Source: SW132 sp038150125 (GTDB lineage: Bacteria; Bacteroidota; Rhodothermia; Balneolales; Balneolaceae). Taken from it: a stretch of 64,000 nt of DNA. Position 1 is the first letter of the stretch; each line of letters opens with the position of its first letter. The translations under genes were made by a program, and so were the position numbers. Below the pieces are notes generated by a model that saw nothing but the letters and a program-made list of their open reading frames with translations, was not told the DNA's origin and did no database searches. Below, in pieces: positions 15,646-24,638 of this stretch. The stretch lies in contig NZ_JBBVMF010000004.1 in the NCBI RefSeq assembly GCF_038150125.1, positions 62,001 to 126,000 on the forward strand. Direction: 5' to 3'.

Positions 15646-18069
15646 TCATTTCACTAATATCATCTTTTTTATTTCAACATTATTGTCTGTTTGCAGGCGG
15701 TAGATATACATTCCGCTTGAATATTCTGACGCATCAAAATTTACTTCATGCCATCCGGCCGGTTGCAGACTATTTTGTAACATAGTCATTCGCCTGCCCG
15801 CCATGTCGTATATTTCCAGTTGCACATGAGAGGCTTTAGGTAAGCCATAGCGGATCTGTGTAGTAGGATTGAACGGATTGGGATAATTTTGTGACAATGT
15901 CATTGAATGCGGATGCTCGGCATCCTGAATTGAGGTGGTAAATGCTGTTATAAAACTATAGGTAACGGACCAATCAGAATCGTCCCCTTCAACACTACTC
16001 AATGCTTTTACCCGCCAGAAGTAACCGGCCCCAATAGTGAGGGGATTTTGAAGAGTGAATGAACTTGAATCTATATCGGAAGATTCAAATACTAAAGTAC
16101 TAAATGAGTTATCTAAAGAAACTTGAAGATGATAAGAGGATGCGTTTTTCACTTCAGACCACAGAAACTTGGTGTGAGGACTAACACTTTCCTGGCGGTC
16201 AGAGGGTGATGTTAAGTGAGGTGAGGGCAGGAAACGAGCTCTTGTAGTAAATGACCACTCAGTCGACCATTTGCCATAAACGTCATAAAATAAATTTACT
16301 CCTCTCACTTTCCAGGTGTAAGTTATTCCTGTATTGAGAACTTCTGAAATTGTAAATGAGGAAGAATCTATAAGAACTGTATCAACAATAGTTAAATCAG
16401 GCGATTCTTTTAGTATTAGTTGATAACCCGTTGCATTTGAATCCTCTTCCCAGCTTAGTTCAGGATTTAAAGAGATATTAATTTCATCGTTGGCAGGAGA
16501 GGTTAATTGGATTTGTGACGGGACATTTGGGCAGACTCCCCACAATGGTTTATTGGCCTCTTTAAGTAAGCTCCCTGTGGAGAAATTGTAAGGTTCGTGA
16601 TTGATATAAAATACACACCAGGCTCGTAAATTTTGGTTGAAGCTGCTTGCTTCATAAAACATTTCTTGCATAGGTCCGACTGATAATACATCCCAACTGC
16701 CAATATCCTGATTAAAGCTTTCAGCACTTTTAAACATTCCTCTCATATCAATAACAGCTGAGACGTCCCAGTTACCGATGAATTTGTTAAATGGAGATTC
16801 GGCAAACATTCCACTCATATTTGTAACTGATGAGACATCCCAACTGCCAATATCCTGGTCAAACTTTGATTGAGCAAACATTTCACTCATATCTCTGACA
16901 TTAGATACGTCCCAATCACCTATGTAATGATTGAAGTCGGTATCAATAAACATCCTCTCCATATACTTGACCTTCGATACGTCCCAGTTGCCTATATCTT
17001 GCTTAAAACTGGAATAAGCAAACATTTCTCTCATATGTGTGACTGATGATACATCCCAACTGTCAATCTCTTTATCAAACCTGGATTCGGCGAACATTCC
17101 AGACATTTCCCTGACGGAAGAAACATCCCAATTTCCAATATCTTGATTGAAACCTGATTTGCCGAACATTGCTGACATTTCTATTACTGACGACACATCC
17201 CAATTTCCAATGTCCTGGTTGAAACTGGATTCATAAAACATTGCATTCATGCTTTTGACACTTGAAACATCCCAGTCACTGATATCTTGATTGAATGTGG
17301 AATTGATAAACATCCCGGCCATACTCTGAACAGCGTACACATCCCAAATGCTTATATCCTGATTAAATTGAGTATCAGCGAACATCTCAGACATTGAAAC
17401 TACAGCAGAAACATCCCAGTTACTGATATCTTGGTCAAAAGGGGTGTGTTGAAACATATTGCTCATGATTTGGGCTCCAGACACATCCCAATTACCAATA
17501 TCCTGATTGAATTCAGAGCCCATAAACATTCCTCTCATGTGAAAAACTACAGAGACATCCCAACTGCTTATGTCTCGATTGAAACTTGATGAAGCAAACA
17601 TTGTGTTCATGTACTCAACAGATGACACATCCCACTTGCCGATATCCTGATTAAATGGAGTTTGGCTAAACATCCAACTCATGTTAACAACCGATGATAC
17701 ATTCCACTTGCCAATATCCTGATTAAAAGGAGTCCGGGAAAACATGTCTCTCATATTCGTCACAGAAGATACATCCCAACTGCCTATGTCCTTGTTGAAA
17801 TTCCTGCCGGAAAACAAACGACTCATATCCGTTATATCAGAGGTACAGGTAGTAGTGGCGTTATCTGTTGTTATTTGGTCGCTTGATCGTTTTGTATAAA
17901 CAGTGCCATTCACTTCGCCTGTTTCACCAATCTCCGCTTCAGGACACATGACAGTAACTTTATTATCAGCGAGATAAAAGTTTTCGCTTTGTGCGAGGAG
18001 TAGGTGTGGAATTAGAAATAAATAAAGCAATATTGATAAGAATAGAATTGGTAAAGTTTTCACGTTCAC
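15646..18069 (-). CDS. BspA-like (DUF285) repeat surface protein with T9SS sorting domain
   Basis: An 807-residue secreted protein. An N-terminal signal peptide (residues 1-26) is followed by about 17 consecutive 24-residue repeats (72 bp each, roughly residues 85-500) of the form MFxxSxFNQDIGNWDVSSVxxM, the BspA/DUF285 leucine-rich-repeat-like family. Then come two fibronectin-III-like segments with SYHLQVS-type strands (about residues 515-715), and the type A T9SS sorting domain beginning LSQNYPNPFNPTTQIRY and ending VEIKKMILVK. It should be exported across the outer membrane by T9SS and attached to or released from the surface; BspA-type repeats are linked to adhesion in other bacteria. 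Near-identical repeats make it prone to length change by recombination. A decayed relative lies at 49.8-50.9 kb. Confidence 0.92.
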   Translation of the reverse strand: MNVKTLPILFLSILLYLFLIPHLLLAQSENFYLADNKVTVMCPEAEIGETGEVNGTVYTKRSSDQITTDNATTTCTSDITDMSRLFSGRNFNKDIGSWDVSSVTNMRDMFSRTPFNQDIGKWNVSSVVNMSWMFSQTPFNQDIGKWDVSSVEYMNTMFASSSFNRDISSWDVSVVFHMRGMFMGSEFNQDIGNWDVSGAQIMSNMFQHTPFDQDISNWDVSAVVSMSEMFADTQFNQDISIWDVYAVQSMAGMFINSTFNQDISDWDVSSVKSMNAMFYESSFNQDIGNWDVSSVIEMSAMFGKSGFNQDIGNWDVSSVREMSGMFAESRFDKEIDSWDVSSVTHMREMFAYSSFKQDIGNWDVSKVKYMERMFIDTDFNHYIGDWDVSNVRDMSEMFAQSKFDQDIGSWDVSSVTNMSGMFAESPFNKFIGNWDVSAVIDMRGMFKSAESFNQDIGSWDVLSVGPMQEMFYEASSFNQNLRAWCVFYINHEPYNFSTGSLLKEANKPLWGVCPNVPSQIQLTSPANDEINISLNPELSWEEDSNATGYQLILKESPDLTIVDTVLIDSSSFTISEVLNTGITYTWKVRGVNLFYDVYGKWSTEWSFTTRARFLPSPHLTSPSDRQESVSPHTKFLWSEVKNASSYHLQVSLDNSFSTLVFESSDIDSSSFTLQNPLTIGAGYFWRVKALSSVEGDDSDWSVTYSFITAFTTSIQDAEHPHSMTLSQNYPNPFNPTTQIRYGLPKASHVQLEIYDMAGRRMTMLQNSLQPAGWHEVNFDASEYSSGMYIYRLQTDNNVEIKKMILVK

Positions 18070-18517
18070 GTCTCGTACTGGTATAGTTAATAGTTGGCAA
18101 AAAAGCTTACTGTTCCAACCTCTCTCAGCAGCTGTAAGTTTTTCCGGGTGTATTCTGATCAGTCGTAGGTAGTGTTTAGCAACGTAGTATATGTTTAAAT
18201 GATAAAATATTTAAAATTTGGGTTGTTCCAAATGTCTATTAATGTGCTTCAGATTTATCTTTGATTTCATGAATTTCAACCTGCCAGAGTGTTCCGCTTT
18301 CAGGCACTCTTGTTTGAGTTGATCGATAAGACAAACTGATTAAGTAGATTTAAAGTGAAAGTTTTTCGTTTCACACAGCGATTCTGAAAGGATCTCTCCA
18401 TCAGCTGACGGATCAAAATCCGTCAGATTGATTTTTTTGAAGGATGACAGATATTGTCACCCACGACATTTATCTTTCCGGCGTTGCATGAATTTCGGCG
18501 AATTTGAAAATATAAAT
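18070..18517 (+). other. Gene-free leader region with two hairpins before the sbcD-like gene
   Basis: A hairpin AGAGTG...CACTCT (18289-18310) is followed by a strong terminator-like hairpin (18405-18438). No gene is visible between the divergent BspA-like gene and the sbcD-like start. An upstream TTG at 18428 would extend the nuclease by 30 residues of unlikely composition and is rejected. Confidence 0.5.
18405..18438 (+). terminator. Terminator-like hairpin in the leader of the nuclease operon
   Basis: CTGACGGAT (18405-18413) and ATCCGTCAG (18418-18426) form a perfect 9-bp stem with loop CAAA, followed by ATTGATTTTTTT. No plus-strand gene ends before it, so it could act as an attenuator for the sbcD/yhaN-type operon that starts 80 nt later, or end a short unannotated RNA. 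Confidence 0.6.
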
Positions 18518-19807
18518 ATGAACATACTTGCCACGGCAGATCTTCATTTAGGGAGACAGTCATCAAATTTAGAAAAGGGCCTTCGGGAGAGTTCTGTTGC
18601 GTTTACGTTGAACCGCCTCGTTGATTATGCGATTCGTGAAGGGATAGATGCCCTGCTGCTGGCGGGTGACGTTGTTGATCGGGATAACCGCTACTACGAA
18701 GCAGTGGGCCAGCTGCAGCAAGCCTTTGGCAGACTGGGCGAAGCCGGGATTCCGGTCGTGATGGTTGCGGGTAATCACGACTACGATGTGCTTCCGGATA
18801 TTGTCAAAAACCGTGAGTATGACCATGTGTATCTGCTGGGAGAAAAAGGGGACTGGGAGGCTAAGACGATTAATACCAAAAACGGTGATTTTCAGGCAGT
18901 TGGATGGTCATTTCCAACTCAGCACGTCATGGATGATCCTTTGCTTCAGCTTAAACCAGGGGCATTGAACTTGGATCCCAATTTGCCGGCGCTTGGCCTG
19001 TTGCATGGTGATTTGTACGATCAAAAAAGTCAATATGCTCCCTTAGATATGTCAGGTTTCCCATCTAAAGGAATTCAGGCCTGGGTGATTGGCCACATCC
19101 ATAAACCGGATCTTCTTAAAGCCGGGAATCCGATGATTTTCTATCCCGGTTCGCCACAGGCGCTGAGTTCAAAGGAGCCAGGCGCGCATGGGGCCTCGAT
19201 TTTGACTTTAGACGGTCGGAGCGTGGCATCAAAGCGTATTATTCTCTCACCTGTGCGATATGATACTTTACATCTGGATGTAAGTGGGATAGAGGATAAA
19301 TCTCAGTTCAGAACACGGCTGACCGAGCGGATGGATGATTTTGTTCAGAATCAGTTTGAAGCCCTAGAGCACGTATCGTACCAAATATTTGATGTTGAGT
19401 TGACCGGTTATCACCCTGATTTAACTGAACTGGAAAACTGGACAGATCTTGCGGATCAACTCGAACAGCGGATGGAGCCGGAGGTTCTGGTCAGCGTCCG
19501 AAAAGTGACCAACCTTGCTAAACCGGCCGTCGAAAACCTTGAGGAACTCGCTCAGCAGCCCACGCCCCCGGGCTTGCTTGCAAAGCTTATCATAGATCTC
19601 GAATCAGGTAGCTCATCCGAACTGCTTGAGAGCCTAATTGCAAATCATAGAGAAGAGCATAGGCGCGCCAATAGATCAGCCACATACCAGCCGCTTAATA
19701 GGTTTGGTGATCACGAATCAGACACCGAAGAAGCTTCCAAAGAGCTGCTCCTTCGTGAAAGCAGGCAGCTGCTAAGTGAACTCCTTTCACAAAAAGAGGT
19801 GATGTAA
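18518..19807 (+). CDS. SbcD/YhaO-type metallophosphoesterase (DNA repair nuclease subunit)
   Basis: About 429 residues from the ATG at 18518. The calcineurin-like nuclease motifs appear in order: ADLHLG (residues 6-11), GDVVDRD, VAGNHDYD, LLHGDLYD and GHIHKPD, which bind two Mn/Fe ions and cleave DNA. The C-terminal third is helical and acidic and ends 3 nt before the partner ATPase gene, so the two form an operon like B. subtilis yhaO-yhaN or the Mre11/Rad50-type SbcDC pair. Expected role: processing of DNA ends or hairpins in repair. The family call is strong; the exact DNA target is unknown. Confidence 0.88.
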   Translation: MNILATADLHLGRQSSNLEKGLRESSVAFTLNRLVDYAIREGIDALLLAGDVVDRDNRYYEAVGQLQQAFGRLGEAGIPVVMVAGNHDYDVLPDIVKNREYDHVYLLGEKGDWEAKTINTKNGDFQAVGWSFPTQHVMDDPLLQLKPGALNLDPNLPALGLLHGDLYDQKSQYAPLDMSGFPSKGIQAWVIGHIHKPDLLKAGNPMIFYPGSPQALSSKEPGAHGASILTLDGRSVASKRIILSPVRYDTLHLDVSGIEDKSQFRTRLTERMDDFVQNQFEALEHVSYQIFDVELTGYHPDLTELENWTDLADQLEQRMEPEVLVSVRKVTNLAKPAVENLEELAQQPTPPGLLAKLIIDLESGSSSELLESLIANHREEHRRANRSATYQPLNRFGDHESDTEEASKELLLRESRQLLSELLSQKEVM

Positions 19808-19810
19808 ACA

Positions 19811-22800
19811 ATGAGCAACTCAGTTAAGAAGCCCCTTCAAATTAAGGATCTTAGCATCAGTAGAATGCCCGGTTTTAGTGACGGGATGAAACCCTTTAAG
19901 GATTTTTCGGAAGGCATCAATATTATTGCCGGCCCGAATGCATCCGGAAAAAGCACCACGGCACATGCCATTCAAAAACTGATTTGGCAGAATGATACCG
20001 CACGAATTAAACTCGGAGGGCACGCTGCCCTGAATGGCGATAGATGGACGCTTCGGGTCGATTCCGGCCAAAAAATATGCCAGCGAAATGGGGTGCCGGA
20101 CGAGATCAGCGGTGTTCCGGCTGCGGAGGAACAGAATCGCTATATGCTGGCGCTTCATACATTGATGACGGCCGATGGAAAAGACCTGGCAAAGCAGATT
20201 ATCAGGGAGTCGGTTGGCGGCTATGATCCTGAGAAAGCTGCTCAGGATCTGGGTTATGATTCTAAAGTTAGCACCACGGGAATTGGCGTATATAAAGATT
20301 TTGAGCGTGCAGAGAAGTCGGTGCGGGAGAGTCAGAAGGCACAGAAAGCAGTAAAAGCTGAAGAGCAAAAACTGTCTGATCTATACAACCAAAAAGAGGA
20401 TGCAGAAGCGTCTGAAAAGAAAGCGGCATTTTACCGGGCTGTAATTGATGCAAAAAGAGCTGAAAAGAAATATTTGGTACTTAAGACCGAACTGGACACT
20501 TTTCCGTCAGAGCTTGATCTTGCTCATGGAGAGGAGTTAACACGGGTTAAAGAGCTTGAAAAAGAGATTTCGAGTGCTGAAGGAAATATTAGGGAGTCTG
20601 AAGACATAATTGGTGAGTCACAGCAGGAGATTGCCCGGCTGACGATTCCGCAGTCGGGTGTTCCCATGAACGTCATCGACGAACTGGAAAAGAGAGCTGA
20701 TCGCCTGGAAAAGGCAGAGAGTGAGCTCAACTCACTTGAAATCGAAAAAGAGGGTCTTGAAAAAAAGCGATCTGAATCACTGAAGAGGATCGGAAACGGC
20801 GCTGATGCAGACAGCCTTCGCAAGATTGATCTGGAAGATATTGCAGACCTTGATAAATTTCTTGAAGAGGCTCACCGGCTGGCAAGTGAGAAACGGCTGA
20901 TGGAACAGGAAGTTAAAAACCTGGAAGAGGAGAGAGGTAATGATAATCCGGATCCGGAGAGAGTTCGTGAAGGGATCAGCCAGTTAAGCTTTTGGCTTAA
21001 AGAAGCAACGGAAAAGCCTGAGTTCCCCGGCTGGATCATTCTCACAATTGGTGTTTTAGCCATTATTTCTGCTGTGTCAGGCTATTTTCTGCCTGTTGCT
21101 GGTGCTGTAGGTCTTGCCATTATCCTGATCCTGGCTGTTTACGGGTGGATACAGCTTGGTAAAACGGCCGATGATCAGACCGAACAAACACGAATCCAGG
21201 ATTTTCAGAATACAGGATTGACTGCCCCCGATAACTGGAGTCCTGATAAGGTTAGTGCCCGTTTGGACGGGCTGGTATCAGACCTGCGTGCTGCACAACG
21301 GGATGAAAAAATATCGTACAGTTTGAAATCGTTGCAAGAGCGGCTGGACAGAAAGAATAGCGCCATTAAAGATATTGAAAGCAAGAAGAGAGATCTTGAA
21401 GAGAGACTATCTGTCTTACCGGAGCTTCCATTTGACAATCCCGAAAGCTACAGTCAGCTTGCCTGGTATATCACAGCCGTTCAAACATGGCAGGACGCTG
21501 ACTCCGACCTGCTTGCTGTGGAACAGAAACTCAAAGAGATAAAAAGGCAACTCAAAGAAGAGCTGTCCAGAGTATCGGAGTTGGTCAAACCTTATAGTGA
21601 GGCAGCGCCAGAAGATTCAGCTGAAGCACAAGCGGTCTGGAAGAAGCTGAAACGGCAGGAAGAAATCCGTGACCGTGCAACTACGGAGATCGGCAGGCAA
21701 AAATCGTCAATTGAGAAGCATCAGAATCTTATAGATAAGAAAAATGAGGCCAGGGCGTCGGTTTATAAAAAGTTTGGGCTCAGCACGGATGAAAAGAACC
21801 GGCTTCGTCAGTTCATGGAACAGCTGGATGATTTTAAAACCGTTAGGAAAAAGTATGATCGTGCAAAAGGTGAGTTTGATACGTTCAAGCAGACACTGGA
21901 GGAACACTCACTGTACGATAAGGAGCAGAGCCGGCTGGCGGAGTTGACTATAGATGAAGCTGAAACGCTTCAAACAAAGCTGGTTGAAGAGGCAAGAGAA
22001 CTTGAACCGCTTCGAAATAGAATCGCTGAGATTGTAGCGGAAGTAAAAACAGTGAAATCCGGGAATTCGCTTGAACATGCACTGGCAGAACGGGATCAGG
22101 CGGTCGAAAACCTGAGAGATCACTACGAAGAGAATCTTCAAAAGATCACCGGAAGGCTCCTTGCAGACACGATCAAAGAGGAGATGCGAGAGCAAAATCG
22201 ACCAAAGGTGTTTAAAGAGGCGAGCCGTCTGTTCAACCGCATCACAAAAGGGCGCTATGAGCTTCGAATGGATGAAAAGGATGAACCTGAGTTTATCGCG
22301 TTTGACACGGTAGAAAATATTGGAAAGAACCTTGATCAGCTATCAAGTGGTACGCGCATTCAGCTGCTGATGGCGGTCAGGCTGGCTTTTGTAGAAACAC
22401 AGGAGACCTCCATCAAACTGCCGATACTGGCAGATGAACTGCTGGCCAATAGTGACGACGTGCGGGCCGAGGCGATTATTGAAGCTCTGACCGAAATCAG
22501 CCGGGAAGGTCGACAGGTGTTTTACTTTACCGCCCAGGGCGATGAGGTAGCCAAGTGGGACAGTTATTTGAAAGAGAAAGGTGGCGTCAATCACAAAGTG
22601 TACTACTTGTCAGGTGAAAGGGCCGAGAAAGAGAATGTACAGGCCCGGCCTCTGACCCGTCGAGAGCCAATTCGGCTGATTAGAGATATAGCTGAGCCAG
22701 GGTTGCTAAACCATACTCAGTACGCCGATGTGCTGAATGTTTCCAAATTTGATCTGCTGACAGACGATCCGGAGCAGCTTCATTTATGGTATTTAATCGA

Positions 22801-23296
22801 TGATCCGGGGACACTGCATGCAGCACTTTCCGCTGGCATTGACTTTTGGGGATCGCTGAAAAGCTACCTTGAAGCGGGTGGTGTGATAGAGGGACTGAGT
22901 GATCAAACTATCAAAGAGATGGAAGAAAAAACGGATCTGCTGGAGCGCTACCTTCAGCTTTACAGGCAGGGACGGCCACGGCCAATTAACCGGAGCGTAC
23001 TGGAGCAGTCGGGGGCGGTGTCGGATAGTTTTATCGACGCTGTTTCAGATAAGCTCAAGCAGTTACATGGGAACCCGGCAGATCTCATCGTTGCGTTGAG
23101 GAATAGTGAAGTATCAGGTTTCAGGACTAATAAAATGGATGAACTTGAAAACTATCTTCTGGAAGAGGGCTATCTGGATACGAGAGAACCATTGGAGCAG
23201 AACAGTTTGACCGTTGCTCTGCAGGCGTTTATATCAAATCTGGAATTATCACCGGAAGAGGCGGAGCGATTTTTGGAACGGCTGACCGATCTGTAA
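19811..23296 (+). CDS. YhaN/SbcC-like SMC-type ATPase with central hydrophobic hairpin
   Basis: A 1161-residue ATPase partner of the preceding nuclease. Walker A is GPNASGKST (residues 41-49); long coiled coils flank the middle; the ABC signature region is LDQLSSGTRIQL (about residues 838-849) and Walker B is LPILADELLANSD (about residues 866-878). Where SbcC/Rad50 has a CxxC zinc hook there are instead two hydrophobic helices (about residues 405-450: GWIILTIGVLAIISAV and AVGLAIILILAVYGWI), as in YhaN-type proteins, so the complex may sit at the membrane or dimerise through these helices. After Walker B a ~225-residue mostly helical extension (about residues 935-1161) continues beyond the ATPase domain and I do not recognise it. 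Start ATG lies 3 nt after the nuclease stop. Confidence 0.82.
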   Translation: MSNSVKKPLQIKDLSISRMPGFSDGMKPFKDFSEGINIIAGPNASGKSTTAHAIQKLIWQNDTARIKLGGHAALNGDRWTLRVDSGQKICQRNGVPDEISGVPAAEEQNRYMLALHTLMTADGKDLAKQIIRESVGGYDPEKAAQDLGYDSKVSTTGIGVYKDFERAEKSVRESQKAQKAVKAEEQKLSDLYNQKEDAEASEKKAAFYRAVIDAKRAEKKYLVLKTELDTFPSELDLAHGEELTRVKELEKEISSAEGNIRESEDIIGESQQEIARLTIPQSGVPMNVIDELEKRADRLEKAESELNSLEIEKEGLEKKRSESLKRIGNGADADSLRKIDLEDIADLDKFLEEAHRLASEKRLMEQEVKNLEEERGNDNPDPERVREGISQLSFWLKEATEKPEFPGWIILTIGVLAIISAVSGYFLPVAGAVGLAIILILAVYGWIQLGKTADDQTEQTRIQDFQNTGLTAPDNWSPDKVSARLDGLVSDLRAAQRDEKISYSLKSLQERLDRKNSAIKDIESKKRDLEERLSVLPELPFDNPESYSQLAWYITAVQTWQDADSDLLAVEQKLKEIKRQLKEELSRVSELVKPYSEAAPEDSAEAQAVWKKLKRQEEIRDRATTEIGRQKSSIEKHQNLIDKKNEARASVYKKFGLSTDEKNRLRQFMEQLDDFKTVRKKYDRAKGEFDTFKQTLEEHSLYDKEQSRLAELTIDEAETLQTKLVEEARELEPLRNRIAEIVAEVKTVKSGNSLEHALAERDQAVENLRDHYEENLQKITGRLLADTIKEEMREQNRPKVFKEASRLFNRITKGRYELRMDEKDEPEFIAFDTVENIGKNLDQLSSGTRIQLLMAVRLAFVETQETSIKLPILADELLANSDDVRAEAIIEALTEISREGRQVFYFTAQGDEVAKWDSYLKEKGGVNHKVYYLSGERAEKENVQARPLTRREPIRLIRDIAEPGLLNHTQYADVLNVSKFDLLTDDPEQLHLWYLIDDPGTLHAALSAGIDFWGSLKSYLEAGGVIEGLSDQTIKEMEEKTDLLERYLQLYRQGRPRPINRSVLEQSGAVSDSFIDAVSDKLKQLHGNPADLIVALRNSEVSGFRTNKMDELENYLLEEGYLDTREPLEQNSLTVALQAFISNLELSPEEAERFLERLTDL

Positions 23297-23491
23297 CCTA
23301 CCAGTTTAAATACGTAGAGATCTGTATTTTAAAAAATTCGGTAGTAACAACCGTTTTGGCAAACACAGAAATAAGAAGAGTATGGATTATTTCAACCCCG
23401 TATAGAATTTTCTGTTAAGAACGCTTTGAATTTTAATTGTATGTACATATTATTTTGTTCTTGTCTTTCAACCGCATCCTAAAAAACGAGT

Positions 23492-23974
23492 ATGATTAAA
23501 AAAGCATGCTTTACGGTAGTTATCATATTGATTTCGGTCTTAGCCTGTAAGGCTCAGGAAATCACTATGGAGACCAGCTGGTTTACCGGCCACCAATTCT
23601 CAAGAGACGGAATACATATTCCGATGAGGACCGTGGAGAACGTTATGCAGGAAAATAGTGAAGCTCAAGCCCTGATGGCATCCGCCCGGTCGACGAATAC
23701 GTTCGGTCAAATTGTTGCTGGAGTTGGCGGATTTATGATAGGCTGGCCCATTGGCACTGCAGTTGGCGGGGGAGAACCGAACTGGGCGGTTGCGGGTATC
23801 GGTGCGGGTATTGCCGTGTTATCAATTCCTATCTACAAAAGTTCGGCCAGTAAAGCGCAACAAGCAGTTGAGTTGTATAATAAGGGTCGTTCATTAGGCC
23901 CTGCATCAGAATTCAATCCTGACGTAAATGTTTATTTTAGCGGATCCGGTGCAGGTTTAAGAGTGTCTTTTTGA
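23492..23974 (+). CDS. Small exported or lipoprotein with glycine-rich hydrophobic segment
   Basis: A 160-residue protein with an N-terminal signal (residues 1-20). The cleavage region VLACKAQ could be a lipobox (Cys at residue 19). Its centre holds a Gly/Ala-rich hydrophobic stretch (IVAGVGGFMIGWPIGTAVGG, then WAVAGIGAGIAVLSIPIY, about residues 72-115) that resembles a glycine zipper, followed by SKAQQAVELYN. I do not recognise a named family; such small proteins recur in Bacteroidota genomes. It is a single gene downstream of the nuclease-ATPase operon. Confidence 0.65.
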   Translation: MIKKACFTVVIILISVLACKAQEITMETSWFTGHQFSRDGIHIPMRTVENVMQENSEAQALMASARSTNTFGQIVAGVGGFMIGWPIGTAVGGGEPNWAVAGIGAGIAVLSIPIYKSSASKAQQAVELYNKGRSLGPASEFNPDVNVYFSGSGAGLRVSF

Positions 23975-24360
23975 GATTTATGCTTGCGGGCGAAAAATGT
24001 GATGACTGCGGCCTGTTTCAGTTCCTTTCATGGCTCTTTTCCTTTCGACCCTGTGTCTTATAAAATTTCAAAAACTTAGTGTTCGCGACAAATCAGCATT
24101 GCTTGTTTTATTCAAAAAATTTACGAACCCTGATGTCGCAAAATAAAAAACGTTTTTGATCAGCAGCTCTTCTCTATTAAAAATCGATGCAATAAAGATC
24201 TCCTATTAGTTAAGAGCATTCTATAACTCCTCTGACCGAATGCTCCATAATCTGTGACGTTGATGTCTGAGAAAAGATTACATGAATGTCAGGTTTTGTC
24301 ATACGATGATTACACTAGTATTTATCAATTTTATATAGAAGCATTTAAACATAAATGTCT

Positions 24361-24560
24361 AAGGAGATCATCATGAAAAGAATGATCATCAATATGGCAG
24401 ACGGATAAAACCCTGAAACAATGGAGCCAAAAATTGACATGACTACATATGATGATTTTTATACCGTTGGAGCTTTCATCTCGCTAAAAAGATCGCCTTA
24501 AAAGATATAGGTAGGGACCGGTAATTATACTGTGAGCTAATATCCTGACAGCTACTGGGG
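24361..24560 (+). pseudogene. Possible relic of a small gene with strong ribosome-binding site
   Basis: AAGGAG at 24361-24366 sits 6 nt before an ATG at 24373, an unusually good Shine-Dalgarno for this window, but the frame stops after 11 residues (MKRMIINMADG). Further open pieces follow in other frames: MEPKIDMTTYDDFYTVGAF (24421 onward) and FHLAKKIALKDIGRDR (to about 24520). They read like one protein broken by a nonsense change and a frameshift. Family not recognised. The rest of the 23975-24638 gap shows nothing clear. Confidence 0.35.
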
Positions 24561-24638
24561 ACTGGCCCGAATACGAGAGAGCGGAGGTGAAAGTGAAATT
24601 CTGTTTAGTTAGATAAGTATTTAATAAAGAGTGAAAAA

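Noticed and set aside
15646..18069. Regular 72-bp repetition considered as a non-coding repeat array
   Set aside because: It is one open frame with signal peptide and sorting domain, and the repeats match the BspA/DUF285 protein unit.
18518..23296. Nuclease-ATPase pair taken as a complete phage-defence island
   Set aside because: No integrase, other defence genes or phage remnants flank it, and YhaO/YhaN-type pairs are also ordinary repair genes; kept only as a question about the C-terminal extension.
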